A stretch of 64,000 bases of DNA, taken from Thermoplasmatales archaeon (GTDB lineage Archaea > Thermoplasmatota > Thermoplasmata > Thermoplasmatales > Thermoplasmataceae). This document shows positions 1 through 9,105 of the stretch, piece after piece. The DNA lies in NCBI GenBank assembly GCA_016806715.1, contig CP060531.1, forward strand, positions 1 to 64,000, in the 5' to 3' direction. Both the position numbers and the translations under genes were made by a program. The notes below the pieces were generated by a model. It made no database searches and was not told the DNA's origin. It was given only the letters and a program-made list of their open reading frames with translations. The number at the start of each line of letters is the position of its first letter. Positions within the stretch are counted from its first letter, which is position 1.

Positions 1-3000
1 ATGTTAATTGAATCGATTGAAATGGACAACTTCAAGTCCTTCGGACGCAAGAAGAAAATTGAGTTCAGGAAGGGACTCACTGTTATAAGTGGGCCTAACG
101 GGAGCGGAAAGAGCAATATCGGTGATGCTCTCCTCTTTGTTCTTGGGGTCCGATCTGCAAAGTCGGTTCGCGCTGACAGGCTCTCCGACCTTATTCACCG
201 TTCATCTGAAGATAAGACAGGAAGAAAGTATTGCAGGGTACAGATAAACTTCATATCTGGAGAGCAAGGGGCTGACGCGTCAGACCGCAGGATCAGCGTG
301 ATGAGGGAACTGACTGCGGATGGAGACGATTACAAGAGCAACTATTACATCAATGGATCAAGAGTCAAGCATTCAGATGTGGAACAGCTTCTAGATTCCC
401 TAAAGATATACCTGGATGGATACAGCTTTGTCCTGCAGGGAGACATCAACAACCTGGTCAAGATGACGGGTTTCGAGAGGAGGAAGCTTATAGAAGCAAT
501 TTCGGGGGTGGAGAGCTATGACAATCAGATTGAGAAAGCCGGCACAGACATACTTGGAATTAACGAACACGTTGTAAAACTGGAAGTCAGGACTCAGGAC
601 GAGGGAAGGCACGTGGAAGAACTCCGCCACGATAAGGATATAGCAGAAAGGTACAGGGAAATTTCCGGGAGGATACTGAACCTGAGATCAACCCTCATGG
701 AACGGGAAATTGCACGCAACAACCTCGAGATCGCGTCAATGAATACGCAGGTGAATGAACTTAATGGCCAGGTTTCTGAACTTGAGGCTGAAAACAAAAG
801 GTTAGCGGGGAAAATTGCAGAATTACTCGAGCACAAACATAAAGTTGAGGTGCAGAGGGAGTCCGTAAGCGGTTCAGAACTTAATGAAATAAGGAAGACC
901 ATTGAGAGGTACCGGCTCGACATAGCGGGAAATAAGATGCGAATACAGAATATAGGCGTCAAGATCGAGGAAAAAAAATCAAGAAGCGAGGCTGCGGCAT
1001 CTGAAATAGCTGCTCTATCAGACCAGAAGAAGAATTTTGAGGTAAAACTGAAGACGAATTCTGATGACATGGAACAGATCACTGCCGAGATCAGGGATTC
1101 TGAAAAATCTCTTTCTGCTATGAAAAGCCGTAACAATGCCACCAACGGCAAGCTGAATGAACTGAAGAAAAAATATTCAGACCTTGATGCTGAAGTTGAA
1201 AGACTTAGTATTGAAGTGGGAGATCTGGAGGTCGATTTCACCGAGATCAACAACAGGAAGATCAGGAAGACAATTGAGCTTTCCGCACTGGAGGAGAAAA
1301 AAGGCAGTCTGGAATTCCAGATCAAGGACTCCCTCTGGCGAAGCAAGGATTCCGAATCTGTCGCCGCAGAGGAGAGACGCAAGCTGAAGGAGTTGACAGA
1401 CCGGTATTACTCCCTAAGGAACAGCACCCAGGACATGATTGATGAAAAGGAAGGGCTATTGAAGAAGTTGGTGGAACTTAACAAGGAGTATACTAAATTA
1501 CAGGCCCTGACACAGAACCAGAAATTTAGCCAGAGCAAGGGATTAAGCCTGATCATTGGTGCCAGGAACCAGAATTACATTTCAGGGATTCATGGTCCCC
1601 TAAGGGACCTGATCAGTTTTGACGAGGAATTCCGTACCGCCCTGGAAGCAACAGCCGGAAATAGGCTTAACTCAGTAGTAGTTGAGGATGATGAAACTTC
1701 GCAGAAATGCATAGAACTCCTCAAACGCGAGAAAGCCGGGCGCATCACCTTTCTTCCGATCAACAAGATGACCATGGGCAGGCCAAGAGGAAAGGCCATC
1801 ATCGTACACAACTCACCCGACTCCCTTGGCTATGTCATGGAGAGAGTCAGCTACGACAAAAAATACGAGGGATGCATCTGGCACGCTTTCCAGGATACGG
1901 TCATAGTGGAAACAGTTGAGGTTGCCAGGAAATACATGGTTGGCGTGAAGCTCGTGACCATGGATGGGGACATATTTGATCCCAGTGGAGCTATTACCGG
2001 CGGATTCATGGAGAAAAAGCGCGAAAACGTTGTTTCGGAAAAGAGAGTGGCGGATCTGTCCGCAGATATACTTTCCACGAATTCGCAGATAGATGAACTT
2101 ACCTCAATCATAAAGACAAGGAACGCTGAACTTTCCAAACTTACTGAAGAACTCGGCGCAAAGTCAAGGGAAGAGGGTCAGAAGAAGGCAAATCTTGAGA
2201 GCATAGACGTGGATCTTGTAAAGACAAGAGAAGAATTGCAAAATATGCAGGGAAAAATCCTGCAGTGCACTGAGGAACTTCATTCAATCACTGATGAACA
2301 CGAGAAAAAAAGGTCAGGTATAGAAAAGATAAAAGCAGATATGCGCACAAAGCAGCGCGAAAAATCGACCATAATGGATGAGATGAAAACGCAGAACCCC
2401 GAGGAGGCAGAATTGCAGGAATCGATGGAAAAGAAACTGGCTCTCCTGCGCAATCAGCAGTCGCAAATAGCCGCGGAAATTTCTGCAATAACAGTTGAAG
2501 TAAGGCATAATGCGGAAAGAACAGGTGATCTGAGCAGCGAGATACGAGACATTGAAAAGGAATCAGGTGACCTGATGAAACAGGTCGATTCTCTTGAGTC
2601 AAAACAGAAGGTGCTTGATGCAGAACTTACCAAGTCACAGCTTATAGAAGCTGAGCTCGATAAAAACAGCAGGGAATTTACTGAGGCTATAGCAAAAATA
2701 GACCTGGAGATGCAGAAGATAAACCAGTTGATAGAGTCTAACAGGTCACTGTGCACAACAAAGCGGGATGTTACAATTTCTCTTAATGCAAAGATCGGGA
2801 GCATAAGGGATAAGGTAATGCAACTGTCAGAGGACATGAGAAATCTCGGTGGAAAACCCGTTGTTGAGGACATTTCAGACCAGGAGATCAGGAAAACCAT
2901 TCTGCAGCTACAGGGTGAGGGGGAGAACATGGGACCGATAAATTACAAGGCAATTGATGAGTTCTCTGTGGCCTCTTCAGTTCTGGAAGAACTTAAGACA

Positions 3001-3540
3001 GAGCTGGAAAGCCTTACCAGCGAAAGGAAAGAACTTGAGGATCTCATGGAAAGGCTCAACCGCCAAAAAGAGATTATTTTTGTCAAGACATTCAACAGCA
3101 TTAACGAGGGGATGAACGTAATTTATGGAAAACTGTCCGGCGGAGGAGAGTCGCAACTGATCCTGACAGACCCGGGAAACCCCCTGGATTCAGAGGTCCA
3201 TATAAAGGCACGACCCAAGGGGAAAACCTTTGCAAAACTGCAATCTCTCAGTGGTGGTGAGAAGAGCCTTACTGCCCTGGCTTTCATAATGTCGGTGCAG
3301 AGGATAACGCCTTCCCCGATCTACTATCTGGACGAGGTCGACATGTTTCTTGATGGCTCCAACGTTGAGAGGATGGGCCAGATGTTCAGGGCAAACTCTG
3401 AAACCTCCCAGATACTTATGGTGTCGCTCAAGAAAGCAATGCTGAAGTATGCTAACAACATAATTGGAGTAACCAGTTTTGACCAGGAGAATACGGAAGT
3501 GTATGGAAAGAGCCTGGCGTCCGATCTGGAGGAATACTGA
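1..3540 (+). CDS. smc: Chromosome segregation SMC ATPase
   Basis: SMC subunit of archaeal condensin; it dimerises, entraps DNA and drives chromosome organisation with ScpA. The 1179-residue length is typical. The N-terminal head has the Walker A motif GPNGSGKSN (about residues 31-39). Two long charged coiled-coil arms flank a hinge near residues 525-690 (rich in Gly, with GIHGPLRDLI). The C-terminal head has the ABC signature LSGGEKS near residue 1083 and the Walker B segment YYLDEVD near 1110. The first base of the window is the start codon. The stop codon overlaps the start of scpA, so the two are translationally coupled. Family assignment is secure. Confidence 0.97.
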   Translation: MLIESIEMDNFKSFGRKKKIEFRKGLTVISGPNGSGKSNIGDALLFVLGVRSAKSVRADRLSDLIHRSSEDKTGRKYCRVQINFISGEQGADASDRRISVMRELTADGDDYKSNYYINGSRVKHSDVEQLLDSLKIYLDGYSFVLQGDINNLVKMTGFERRKLIEAISGVESYDNQIEKAGTDILGINEHVVKLEVRTQDEGRHVEELRHDKDIAERYREISGRILNLRSTLMEREIARNNLEIASMNTQVNELNGQVSELEAENKRLAGKIAELLEHKHKVEVQRESVSGSELNEIRKTIERYRLDIAGNKMRIQNIGVKIEEKKSRSEAAASEIAALSDQKKNFEVKLKTNSDDMEQITAEIRDSEKSLSAMKSRNNATNGKLNELKKKYSDLDAEVERLSIEVGDLEVDFTEINNRKIRKTIELSALEEKKGSLEFQIKDSLWRSKDSESVAAEERRKLKELTDRYYSLRNSTQDMIDEKEGLLKKLVELNKEYTKLQALTQNQKFSQSKGLSLIIGARNQNYISGIHGPLRDLISFDEEFRTALEATAGNRLNSVVVEDDETSQKCIELLKREKAGRITFLPINKMTMGRPRGKAIIVHNSPDSLGYVMERVSYDKKYEGCIWHAFQDTVIVETVEVARKYMVGVKLVTMDGDIFDPSGAITGGFMEKKRENVVSEKRVADLSADILSTNSQIDELTSIIKTRNAELSKLTEELGAKSREEGQKKANLESIDVDLVKTREELQNMQGKILQCTEELHSITDEHEKKRSGIEKIKADMRTKQREKSTIMDEMKTQNPEEAELQESMEKKLALLRNQQSQIAAEISAITVEVRHNAERTGDLSSEIRDIEKESGDLMKQVDSLESKQKVLDAELTKSQLIEAELDKNSREFTEAIAKIDLEMQKINQLIESNRSLCTTKRDVTISLNAKIGSIRDKVMQLSEDMRNLGGKPVVEDISDQEIRKTILQLQGEGENMGPINYKAIDEFSVASSVLEELKTELESLTSERKELEDLMERLNRQKEIIFVKTFNSINEGMNVIYGKLSGGGESQLILTDPGNPLDSEVHIKARPKGKTFAKLQSLSGGEKSLTALAFIMSVQRITPSPIYYLDEVDMFLDGSNVERMGQMFRANSETSQILMVSLKKAMLKYANNIIGVTSFDQENTEVYGKSLASDLEEY

Positions 3541-4319
3541 TGGAATTTCAGGAGATAATGAACAGCCTTATTGTGCAGGGAGAGCTGCTGGAGGTCAACA
3601 CCGCAGAATACGAAAAGGTACTGCAGAATTTCGAGAACACCAATGCAATAACCGACCCGGTATCGAAGGCAAGTTCACTGGTTTTCCGCATGTGCCAGGA
3701 TGGTACCCTCGACCCTTGGAATGTCGACCTGGTTGCCTTTGCAAGATTCTTCAAGGAAATAATAACCGAGGATTTCAGCAATCTTGGCTTCGCTGGATAT
3801 ATAGTGGGTGAAGCATGGAGGATTCTCTACATGAAAACACTCTCCACCGTCGATTCCGAGGAAGCCGAGGAAGTAGAGATTGCTGATACAGATATAACAG
3901 AATATTCCGTACCCCAGATGGTACCGGATGACCTGGACCTCAAGATTCCAGTGTCAGGCCATATCCAACGGCCAATACGGATGATAGAGCTGCTGGACGC
4001 AATGCGGACAGCTTATATAAAAGATCAAAGAGCCGGTTCCAGGCGTAGGGCTGAATCGAATGAAATCACGTCACTGGAGGCTATAGTAAGCAACCTCAAC
4101 CTGGACGAACCTGAAAGGGAAATTGCAAGAGTATTCCAGTTGATCTCCGGCGCCTATAAGGACACCTTTTACATGGAGGATTACTGGGGAAAAACACCCG
4201 AAGAGCAGGCTTCCTTTTTTGTGTATTCACTTTTCCTTATGAGGGAGCGCAGGATCCAGCTTCACCAGGAGAAACCATATGCTGAGATTATTATTAACAG
4301 GATAGATATGGGATTATGA
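3540..4319 (+). CDS. scpA: Segregation and condensation protein A (kleisin)
   Basis: Kleisin subunit that bridges the SMC heads. The 259-residue acidic protein has the usual ScpA pattern: an N-terminal segment with DPWNVDLVAFARFF (roughly residues 58-71), a variable acidic middle, and a C-terminal winged-helix-like segment. Its start overlaps the smc stop by one base and its stop overlaps the start of the next small gene by four bases, so smc, scpA and the split nuclease genes form one tight operon. No scpB is seen in the window. Assignment rests on sequence pattern plus adjacency to smc. Confidence 0.9.
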   Translation: MEFQEIMNSLIVQGELLEVNTAEYEKVLQNFENTNAITDPVSKASSLVFRMCQDGTLDPWNVDLVAFARFFKEIITEDFSNLGFAGYIVGEAWRILYMKTLSTVDSEEAEEVEIADTDITEYSVPQMVPDDLDLKIPVSGHIQRPIRMIELLDAMRTAYIKDQRAGSRRRAESNEITSLEAIVSNLNLDEPEREIARVFQLISGAYKDTFYMEDYWGKTPEEQASFFVYSLFLMRERRIQLHQEKPYAEIIINRIDMGL

Positions 4320-4582
4320 GTCAACTCCTACAGGGCAGCGGGTCTGCAAAATCGAAATATGTAAGTGCCTCAGAAATTTCCCAGTACGAATTCTGCAATG
4401 TAGCATGGTACTACCAGAAAGAGGGGTATCCAAGAAGCAAGATATCATCAAGGCGTATGGCCAGTGGAAGGGAAAGCCACAAAAAAGTGGAGAAGTCTTA
4501 TGTTTCCCTCACCCTGATAGTCAGGATTCTGGTAATCGCGCTTGTCCTGGTCATCGCAGCTCTCGCACTGTTGTCGTTCTGA
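4316..4582 (+). CDS. Cas4-like nuclease, N-terminal half with C-terminal membrane anchor
   Basis: An 88-residue protein that matches only the beginning of the Cas4/RecB-like PD-(D/E)XK nuclease family. SASEISQYEFC supplies the first iron-sulphur cysteine (C27), and GRESH (about residues 51-55) is the family GrelH motif with the catalytic-region histidine. The protein then ends in one hydrophobic helix (about residues 63-88). The rest of the nuclease is encoded by the next ORF, which starts one base after this stop codon in another frame. It overlaps scpA by four bases. Seen: split motifs and membrane helix. Inferred: the two halves assemble. A frameshift artefact or programmed frameshift is the alternative. 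Confidence 0.7.
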   Translation: MSQLLQGSGSAKSKYVSASEISQYEFCNVAWYYQKEGYPRSKISSRRMASGRESHKKVEKSYVSLTLIVRILVIALVLVIAALALLSF

Positions 4583-4583
4583 T

Positions 4584-5111
4584 ATGCAATTTCTGCTTTT
4601 TCTTATACCACTGGCAATCCTCGTTATCCTGCTGGTTGCAAGCAGGAAGAGAAGATCATACAGAATCCCCCGTGGAAAGAAGATCTACGGGGATATGCTG
4701 ACAAAGGGAAAGGTACTGAAATCCGACAGATACATGTTATCAGGAAAACCAGACATGATAACCAGGAAAGGCCGGGCGATCATACCATACGAGTATAAAT
4801 CGGGACACGCAAACGAACCAAGAACAGGACATCTGCTGCAGATGGGGGCGTATTTCATAATTCTAGGCGATTTATATCCGAAGAGCGTGATAAGATACGG
4901 GATATTGAAATATGGTGATTCTGCATTCAGGATTGAGAACTCACAGGGACTCAGGAACAGGGTGCTCTCCATAGCGGATGAAATTCGAGGAAACCATGAG
5001 ATTCCCGTCAGGAACCATGACAGCAGGGTCAGGTGCTTCCGCTGCCCTTACAAGGAAGTGTGTTCGCAAAATCTGGCCTATGGCGGGCGGAATTCCTCAA
5101 TCAGCAAGTAA
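4584..5111 (+). CDS. Cas4-like nuclease, C-terminal catalytic half with N-terminal membrane anchor
   Basis: About 175 residues when started at the ATG one base after the preceding stop. It opens with a transmembrane helix (about residues 2-20) followed by a basic stop-transfer run RKRR. It then carries the catalytic part of a Cas4/RecB-like nuclease: KPD (metal-binding Asp), EYK (Glu and Lys), and QMGAY (QxxxY motif). It ends with CFRCPYKEVC, three cysteines that would complete a four-cysteine iron-sulphur site with C27 of the upstream half. Translation is probably coupled to the upstream gene, as no Shine-Dalgarno site is obvious. Position in the smc-scpA operon suggests a DNA-maintenance role; substrate unknown. 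Confidence 0.7.
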   Translation: MQFLLFLIPLAILVILLVASRKRRSYRIPRGKKIYGDMLTKGKVLKSDRYMLSGKPDMITRKGRAIIPYEYKSGHANEPRTGHLLQMGAYFIILGDLYPKSVIRYGILKYGDSAFRIENSQGLRNRVLSIADEIRGNHEIPVRNHDSRVRCFRCPYKEVCSQNLAYGGRNSSISK

Positions 5112-5372
5112 AGTAAAGCTTGCCAGAATGGTTAAGTATGGAGGCATGATCACTCTGATACCCCGTCCGGACCATACAGGTTTCGGCTATATCCAGAAGT
5201 AAAGAGGAAAACTAGGGTTAAAGGCGCATCCGATCATGCAACTGTATCTGTAATCTCTCCGCTGACCTGCCGTGAGATAAATGTCAGGTGAAGGCGCAGA
5301 CTGCAATTCGATGCGTTCAATGCCCGTGTAGGGGTTATTTCATTTAACCATACATTTCAGGAGACACCTAAA
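5112..5372 (+). other. Intergenic region and tyrS leader
   Basis: 261 bases without a convincing gene. A 24-codon open frame (ATG near 5129) has no family resemblance. CGCATC (5225-5230) and GATGCG (5310-5315) could pair around an inner ACCTG/CAGGT pair (5265-5269 with 5285-5289), so a folded RNA or leader is possible but weakly supported. An AGGAG Shine-Dalgarno-like sequence lies about nine bases before the tyrS start. Confidence 0.3.
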
Positions 5373-6404
5373 ATGGACAATATCGAAGCTATAACAGGGA
5401 ACATGGAAGAGGTTGTTACAATTGATGAACTCAGGGCACTGGATATCAGGGGTTCAAGATCATACATTGGATTCGAGCCATCAGGGATACCGCACATCGG
5501 GACAGCAGTTCTATGGCCCTTGAAACTGATGGAAGTTGCCGCAACGGGAATGCAGGTGACAGTACTGCTGGCTGACTGGCACGCGCTTATAAACGACAAA
5601 CTTGGTGGTGATATTGACATTATTCGGGAAAGCGGCAGGATGCTGGAGCAGAGCATGAAAGCGATGGGCCTGGTTGACAATGTAAAATTTGTTTGGGCGG
5701 CCGACATAGTCGATGATAGTGACTACTGGATGCAGTTCATTCACGTTGCAAAACACTCCAACCTTGCGAGGGTTACGCGTGCCCTCCCGATAATGGGACG
5801 CACTGAGGATGATGCAGAACAGGATTTCAGCAAATACCTCTACCCGCTCATGCAGGTCAATGATATTTTCTACAATGACTTTGATGTAGCCTTTGGCGGA
5901 ATGGATCAGCGCCATGCCCACATGCTGGCACGTGATATAGCTGAAAGAATGCACCGGAAGAAAGTCATATCGATCCATGGTCCGCTCCTTGGAAGCCTTG
6001 CCGGCAATGGCAGGATGGGTCCATTTGCCAAGATGTCGAAAAGCTCGCCGGATTCCGCAATATTTGTATCCGATAGTACGGATGAGATCAATTCCAAGCT
6101 GAAAAATGCCTACTGCCCTGCAGGTGAAATAGATGGAAACCCGGTATCAGACATATTACGCCACGTAATTTTTCCTTACTATAAAGGAGAGGTAGTTGTA
6201 GAGAGGCCCACAAAGTTTGGAGGTGACTTGCTGCTCAGGGACTTCGAGGATTTCAGGGCACAATATACACAGGGCAAGATACACCCCATGGATCTTAAAT
6301 CAACTGTTGGGCGTTATATAGACCGAATGATAAAACCGGTCAGGTCAATTTACAGTGAAAAGTCTGTGAAGGAAATGTTTGATGCAGTCAGGAAAAAAAC
6401 GTGA
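5373..6404 (+). CDS. tyrS: Tyrosyl-tRNA synthetase
   Basis: Class I aminoacyl-tRNA synthetase that charges tRNA-Tyr in the cytoplasm. At 343 residues it has the compact archaeal/eukaryotic form without the bacterial S4 tail. The nucleotide-binding HIGH motif is PHIGTA (about residues 40-45), followed by the tyrosine-pocket segment LLADWHALINDKL. The KMSKS loop is intact at residues 220-224. The ATG start is supported by an AGGAG sequence upstream. It is convergent with the small AbrB-like gene, with only two bases between the stop codons. Confidence 0.95.
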   Translation: MDNIEAITGNMEEVVTIDELRALDIRGSRSYIGFEPSGIPHIGTAVLWPLKLMEVAATGMQVTVLLADWHALINDKLGGDIDIIRESGRMLEQSMKAMGLVDNVKFVWAADIVDDSDYWMQFIHVAKHSNLARVTRALPIMGRTEDDAEQDFSKYLYPLMQVNDIFYNDFDVAFGGMDQRHAHMLARDIAERMHRKKVISIHGPLLGSLAGNGRMGPFAKMSKSSPDSAIFVSDSTDEINSKLKNAYCPAGEIDGNPVSDILRHVIFPYYKGEVVVERPTKFGGDLLLRDFEDFRAQYTQGKIHPMDLKSTVGRYIDRMIKPVRSIYSEKSVKEMFDAVRKKT

Positions 6405-6406
6405 GG

Positions 6407-6571
6407 TCAAATCATCTTCTCTATTGAAACGCGTCCCTCCTCTGTATAAAAGCCGACAATATCTCCCGGCGAAATGGTAAGGATATCCGCAACGCGCTTA
6501 GGAAGCGTTACCCTGAAAGAAGCGCCTCTCTTGGAAACGTGCGTGACCTCAATTAATAACTTGTTCCCCAT
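6407..6571 (-). CDS. Small AbrB/SpoVT-like DNA-binding protein
   Basis: A 54-residue ORF, MGNKLLIEVTHVSKRGASFR at its start, continuing VTLPKRVADIL and SPGDIVGFYTEEGRVSIEKM. This is the swapped-hairpin AbrB pattern (sensible beta strand, a V/TLPK-R turn, then PGD followed by a final strand). Such proteins dimerise and act as transition-state-type regulators or antitoxins; no toxin gene is adjacent here. A TATA box lies 28 bases upstream of the start, implying a leaderless transcript. The target is unknown; autoregulation is possible because the gene stands alone. Confidence 0.75.
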   Translation of the reverse strand: MGNKLLIEVTHVSKRGASFRVTLPKRVADILTISPGDIVGFYTEEGRVSIEKMI

Positions 6572-6592
6572 GAAAGTATATACGCAATGCCA

Positions 6593-6605
6593 CTATATAA
6601 ATAAA
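6593..6605 (-). promoter_or_regulatory. TATA box of the AbrB-like gene
   Basis: Read on the minus strand the sequence is TTTATTTATATAG, centred 28 bases before the ATG at 6571. That is the spacing expected for an archaeal TATA box and a transcript that begins at or next to the start codon. Confidence 0.6.
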
Positions 6606-6669
6606 TTCAAATTTAGCGATTTCATGTATTAAGTTAATGAATTGGCAAAAGTCACCGCTGTCATTAAGA

Positions 6670-7689
6670 TCAGAGGAATGTGTCCAGATTTGATTGCTTT
6701 TCCCTGTTGAAAAAAGTGTCGAGTTTGGCAACATATGGTTCAATTCTCTGCCTCGAAAAGTCGTGTTCATCGCAGAGGAATTCAAAGATCCTGTCCGGTT
6801 GGGGACGGTTGAAATTGATCCTGATATCCTTGTTTACCGGCGGGGACATGAAGAATTCCCTTATCTCATCAAGTTTCTCTATCTCCTGTGCCTTCTCCCT
6901 CAGAACAGCGTATATCGTGCCAAATTTCCTTATGAGGTTAAGTGCAGTTTTTGCACCCACACGGTCCAGCCCCTTGTTGAAGTCCGTGCCAACCATGATT
7001 CCCAGGTCAATGAGCTGTTCATAAGTTATATGGTTCATCGCGAGTACCTCGTTGAGATCTATGTATTCCGGCGTGACGTTTACATAGAGATTCCTCCCCG
7101 GCACCTTCCTTCTGCCATACATGGTAAAATTCCTGTATACCCGCCTGGCACCGAAAAGGAGGCAGTCGTAATCCTGGGAAACAACTCCTGAGACCAGCCC
7201 ATTTTTTGACATTACAGACGCCTGGGCCTCGCCCTCCGAAGGAGCGTCAACATAAGGCAGGCCCATGAAGGTCAGTATTTTCCTTGCATCATCTGCCACC
7301 TCACGGGTGACGTAATTTATCCTTGCAGACAGGGACCTCGCTCTTTCCTCGTCACCGGACTCAACAGCCGCCTGGAGTTCGAGAATGTTCTTCTCCTTTA
7401 TGAGCCTCCTCTCCTCCAGGGTCCTGTTCTTCAGATATGCTGGTTTCCCGTCAAACACATATACCGGCTTTATGCCCTGCTCCATTAGTGTTATTGTGCG
7501 ATAGAAAATGCCGGATATATGTGACGTTATCCGCCCCTTCATGTCCTTCAGCGGACTCCCGTCATATTCTCTTATGCTGCTCAGGAACTGGTAAATTATG
7601 TTGTAAGCGTCCACTGCGACTATTGACCCGGACTGCTCCTTCAGGTTCGTTCCATGCTTCTGGACAATATCTGATATGTTTACTCCCAT
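6670..7689 (-). CDS. fen1: Flap endonuclease 1
   Basis: Structure-specific 5' nuclease that removes flaps during Okazaki-fragment maturation and base-excision repair. The 339 residues contain the metal-binding acids expected of FEN1: D27, D80 (FDGKP), E152 and E154 (PSEGEAQ), D173 and D175 (SQDYD) and D236 (GTDFNKG). The C terminus QSNLDTFL (332-339) is a PCNA-interacting motif with Phe-Leu rather than Phe-Phe. The start is two bases from the radB stop, so the pair is one transcription unit with related repair functions. Confidence 0.95.
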   Translation of the reverse strand: MGVNISDIVQKHGTNLKEQSGSIVAVDAYNIIYQFLSSIREYDGSPLKDMKGRITSHISGIFYRTITLMEQGIKPVYVFDGKPAYLKNRTLEERRLIKEKNILELQAAVESGDEERARSLSARINYVTREVADDARKILTFMGLPYVDAPSEGEAQASVMSKNGLVSGVVSQDYDCLLFGARRVYRNFTMYGRRKVPGRNLYVNVTPEYIDLNEVLAMNHITYEQLIDLGIMVGTDFNKGLDRVGAKTALNLIRKFGTIYAVLREKAQEIEKLDEIREFFMSPPVNKDIRINFNRPQPDRIFEFLCDEHDFSRQRIEPYVAKLDTFFNREKQSNLDTFL

Positions 7690-7691
7690 CT

Positions 7692-8390
7692 CTACGCCTC
7701 ACATGATATACCGAAACTGGCAATCCTGAAATCCGAAAACTGCCCGTCAGCAATAGACCTGTGTTTCATGACCGTAAGTCTTCGCTTTCCGCTGTCGATC
7801 TTCGATACCTCAAGTATTGATTTCATAGCGTGGTTTATCACGTGCCCGCCGAATGGCTGTAAACCTCCGCCGTCCACATCCTGATATACCTGGTTGGTTA
7901 TCAGCGCAGGTATGTTGAATTTCAGTATGATCCTGGACAGGTGTGAAAGCTGTTTCTGGAAGCCTGCAATTCTTGCAGGAGCGTCCGATGTTTTTTCGAG
8001 CCTGAAGTATTCGGTGAAGGAATCAATAACTATCAGGCCTACATTGCCATAACGCTCTATCAGCTTCTCGCACCTCATTATTGCAAGTTCCTGGTCTTCC
8101 AGGCTGCTGACCCTGTATAGTATGAGGTTCTCCCCAAGTTTCTCTGAGCCATTTGAAATCTGGGAAAGTCTCTCGGATGAGACGCCCTCAGTATCTATAT
8201 AAATTACTCTTTTACCCTGCCTGATGCAGGAAATAGAGAAAAGCAAAGCAAGGTTTGTCTTTCCGGAGCCGCCTTCACCGTATATCTCGGTGATCACGCC
8301 GCTCTCCAGCCCCCCGCCGATAAGTGAATCAATGCAGCTTACCCCTATGGCAAGTTTTTTCCGGGGTTCGCTGATTTCAACTTTCTCCAT
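7692..8390 (-). CDS. radB: RadB recombinase paralogue
   Basis: RecA/RadA-family ATPase that in archaea assists recombinational repair. The 232 residues consist of the ATPase core only, lacking the N-terminal helix-hairpin-helix domain of RadA, as expected for RadB. Walker A is GEGGSGKT (38-45) and Walker B is LIVIDS (119-124). It heads a short operon with fen1. Upstream (8391-8436) there is an AT-rich stretch with TTTGATATATAG-like sequence read on the opposite strand that probably contains its promoter. Confidence 0.92.
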   Translation of the reverse strand: MEKVEISEPRKKLAIGVSCIDSLIGGGLESGVITEIYGEGGSGKTNLALLFSISCIRQGKRVIYIDTEGVSSERLSQISNGSEKLGENLILYRVSSLEDQELAIMRCEKLIERYGNVGLIVIDSFTEYFRLEKTSDAPARIAGFQKQLSHLSRIILKFNIPALITNQVYQDVDGGGLQPFGGHVINHAMKSILEVSKIDSGKRRLTVMKHRSIADGQFSDFRIASFGISCEA

Positions 8391-8436
8391 TTATTTGATA
8401 TATAGAATTAATATAAAAGGAGATTGCCCTGAATCA

Positions 8437-9093
8437 TTATAGATCGTCAACAAGCCTGATTATGTCCATAAGGTTGCCCGACATTATCTCGGCATCAGAG
8501 TATTTCGTGAGTTCCGCATGCCTGGGATTAAATGCTATGGAATAACCCGCTTCCTGGAACATTGAACGATCGTCAAATGAATCTCCTACGCAAACAGTCT
8601 TCTCCTTTGCTATTGCAAATCTTGACTGTATATCCCTCACATTCCTTTCCTTATGCTGAAAATCCACCTCCACCTTCCCTTCCGGGATCAGGTACCCGGC
8701 ACTGTCTGTGAGGAGATGGTTTGAGAGCACGCAATCAAAACTCACAGTGGATTGTATCCTGTCGGCAAGCCATGAAATACCGCCCGAGACAATTGCAACT
8801 TTCTTTCCACTCGACTTAAGCAGGTTTATGACCTCATCTATTCCCGGGCTCAACGGTATCTCGTTGAGTATGGAAACGATCTCATCCTTTGAAACCTTTC
8901 CGCGTTTGTCTATCCATAACTTCACATCACCCCTCAGAAATTCCTCATAGGATATTTTTCCCATCTCGAATTTCTGTCTCAGCTCGCGGTTATCAACAAG
9001 AAGTCGGTTGTGAACGTAATTCCAGCTGCTGGAGTTTGTTGTCAGCACGCCGTCCATATCAAAAACAAAGAGTTCAAAATCTCTTGAAGCCAT
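8437..9093 (-). CDS. HAD phosphatase, phosphoserine-phosphatase-like
   Basis: Haloacid-dehalogenase-superfamily hydrolase of 218 residues. Motif I is FDMDGVLT with nucleophile D12 and acid/base D14, motif II is VSGG (S102), and motif IV is VGDSFDDRSMF with D170 and D174. The helical cap between motifs I and II and the overall pattern resemble SerB, so dephosphorylation of phosphoserine or another small phosphate ester is likely. The exact substrate cannot be decided from sequence. It is encoded 12 bases downstream of proS and is probably co-transcribed with it. Confidence 0.8.
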   Translation of the reverse strand: MASRDFELFVFDMDGVLTTNSSSWNYVHNRLLVDNRELRQKFEMGKISYEEFLRGDVKLWIDKRGKVSKDEIVSILNEIPLSPGIDEVINLLKSSGKKVAIVSGGISWLADRIQSTVSFDCVLSNHLLTDSAGYLIPEGKVEVDFQHKERNVRDIQSRFAIAKEKTVCVGDSFDDRSMFQEAGYSIAFNPRHAELTKYSDAEIMSGNLMDIIRLVDDL

Positions 9094-9105
9094 TCACACC
9101 ACCCA

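Noticed and set aside
594-1382. 262-codon open frame on the minus strand inside smc
   Set aside because: It is antisense to the coiled-coil coding region, has a Ser/Phe/Leu-rich composition expected from such reversal, and has no family resemblance.
4316-5111. Interpretation as CRISPR-associated cas4
   Set aside because: No other cas genes or repeats nearby; the genes are fused by overlap to smc-scpA instead.
5112-5202. 24-codon ORF after the Cas4-like gene
   Set aside because: No homology, no ribosome binding site, and the length is easily expected by chance.
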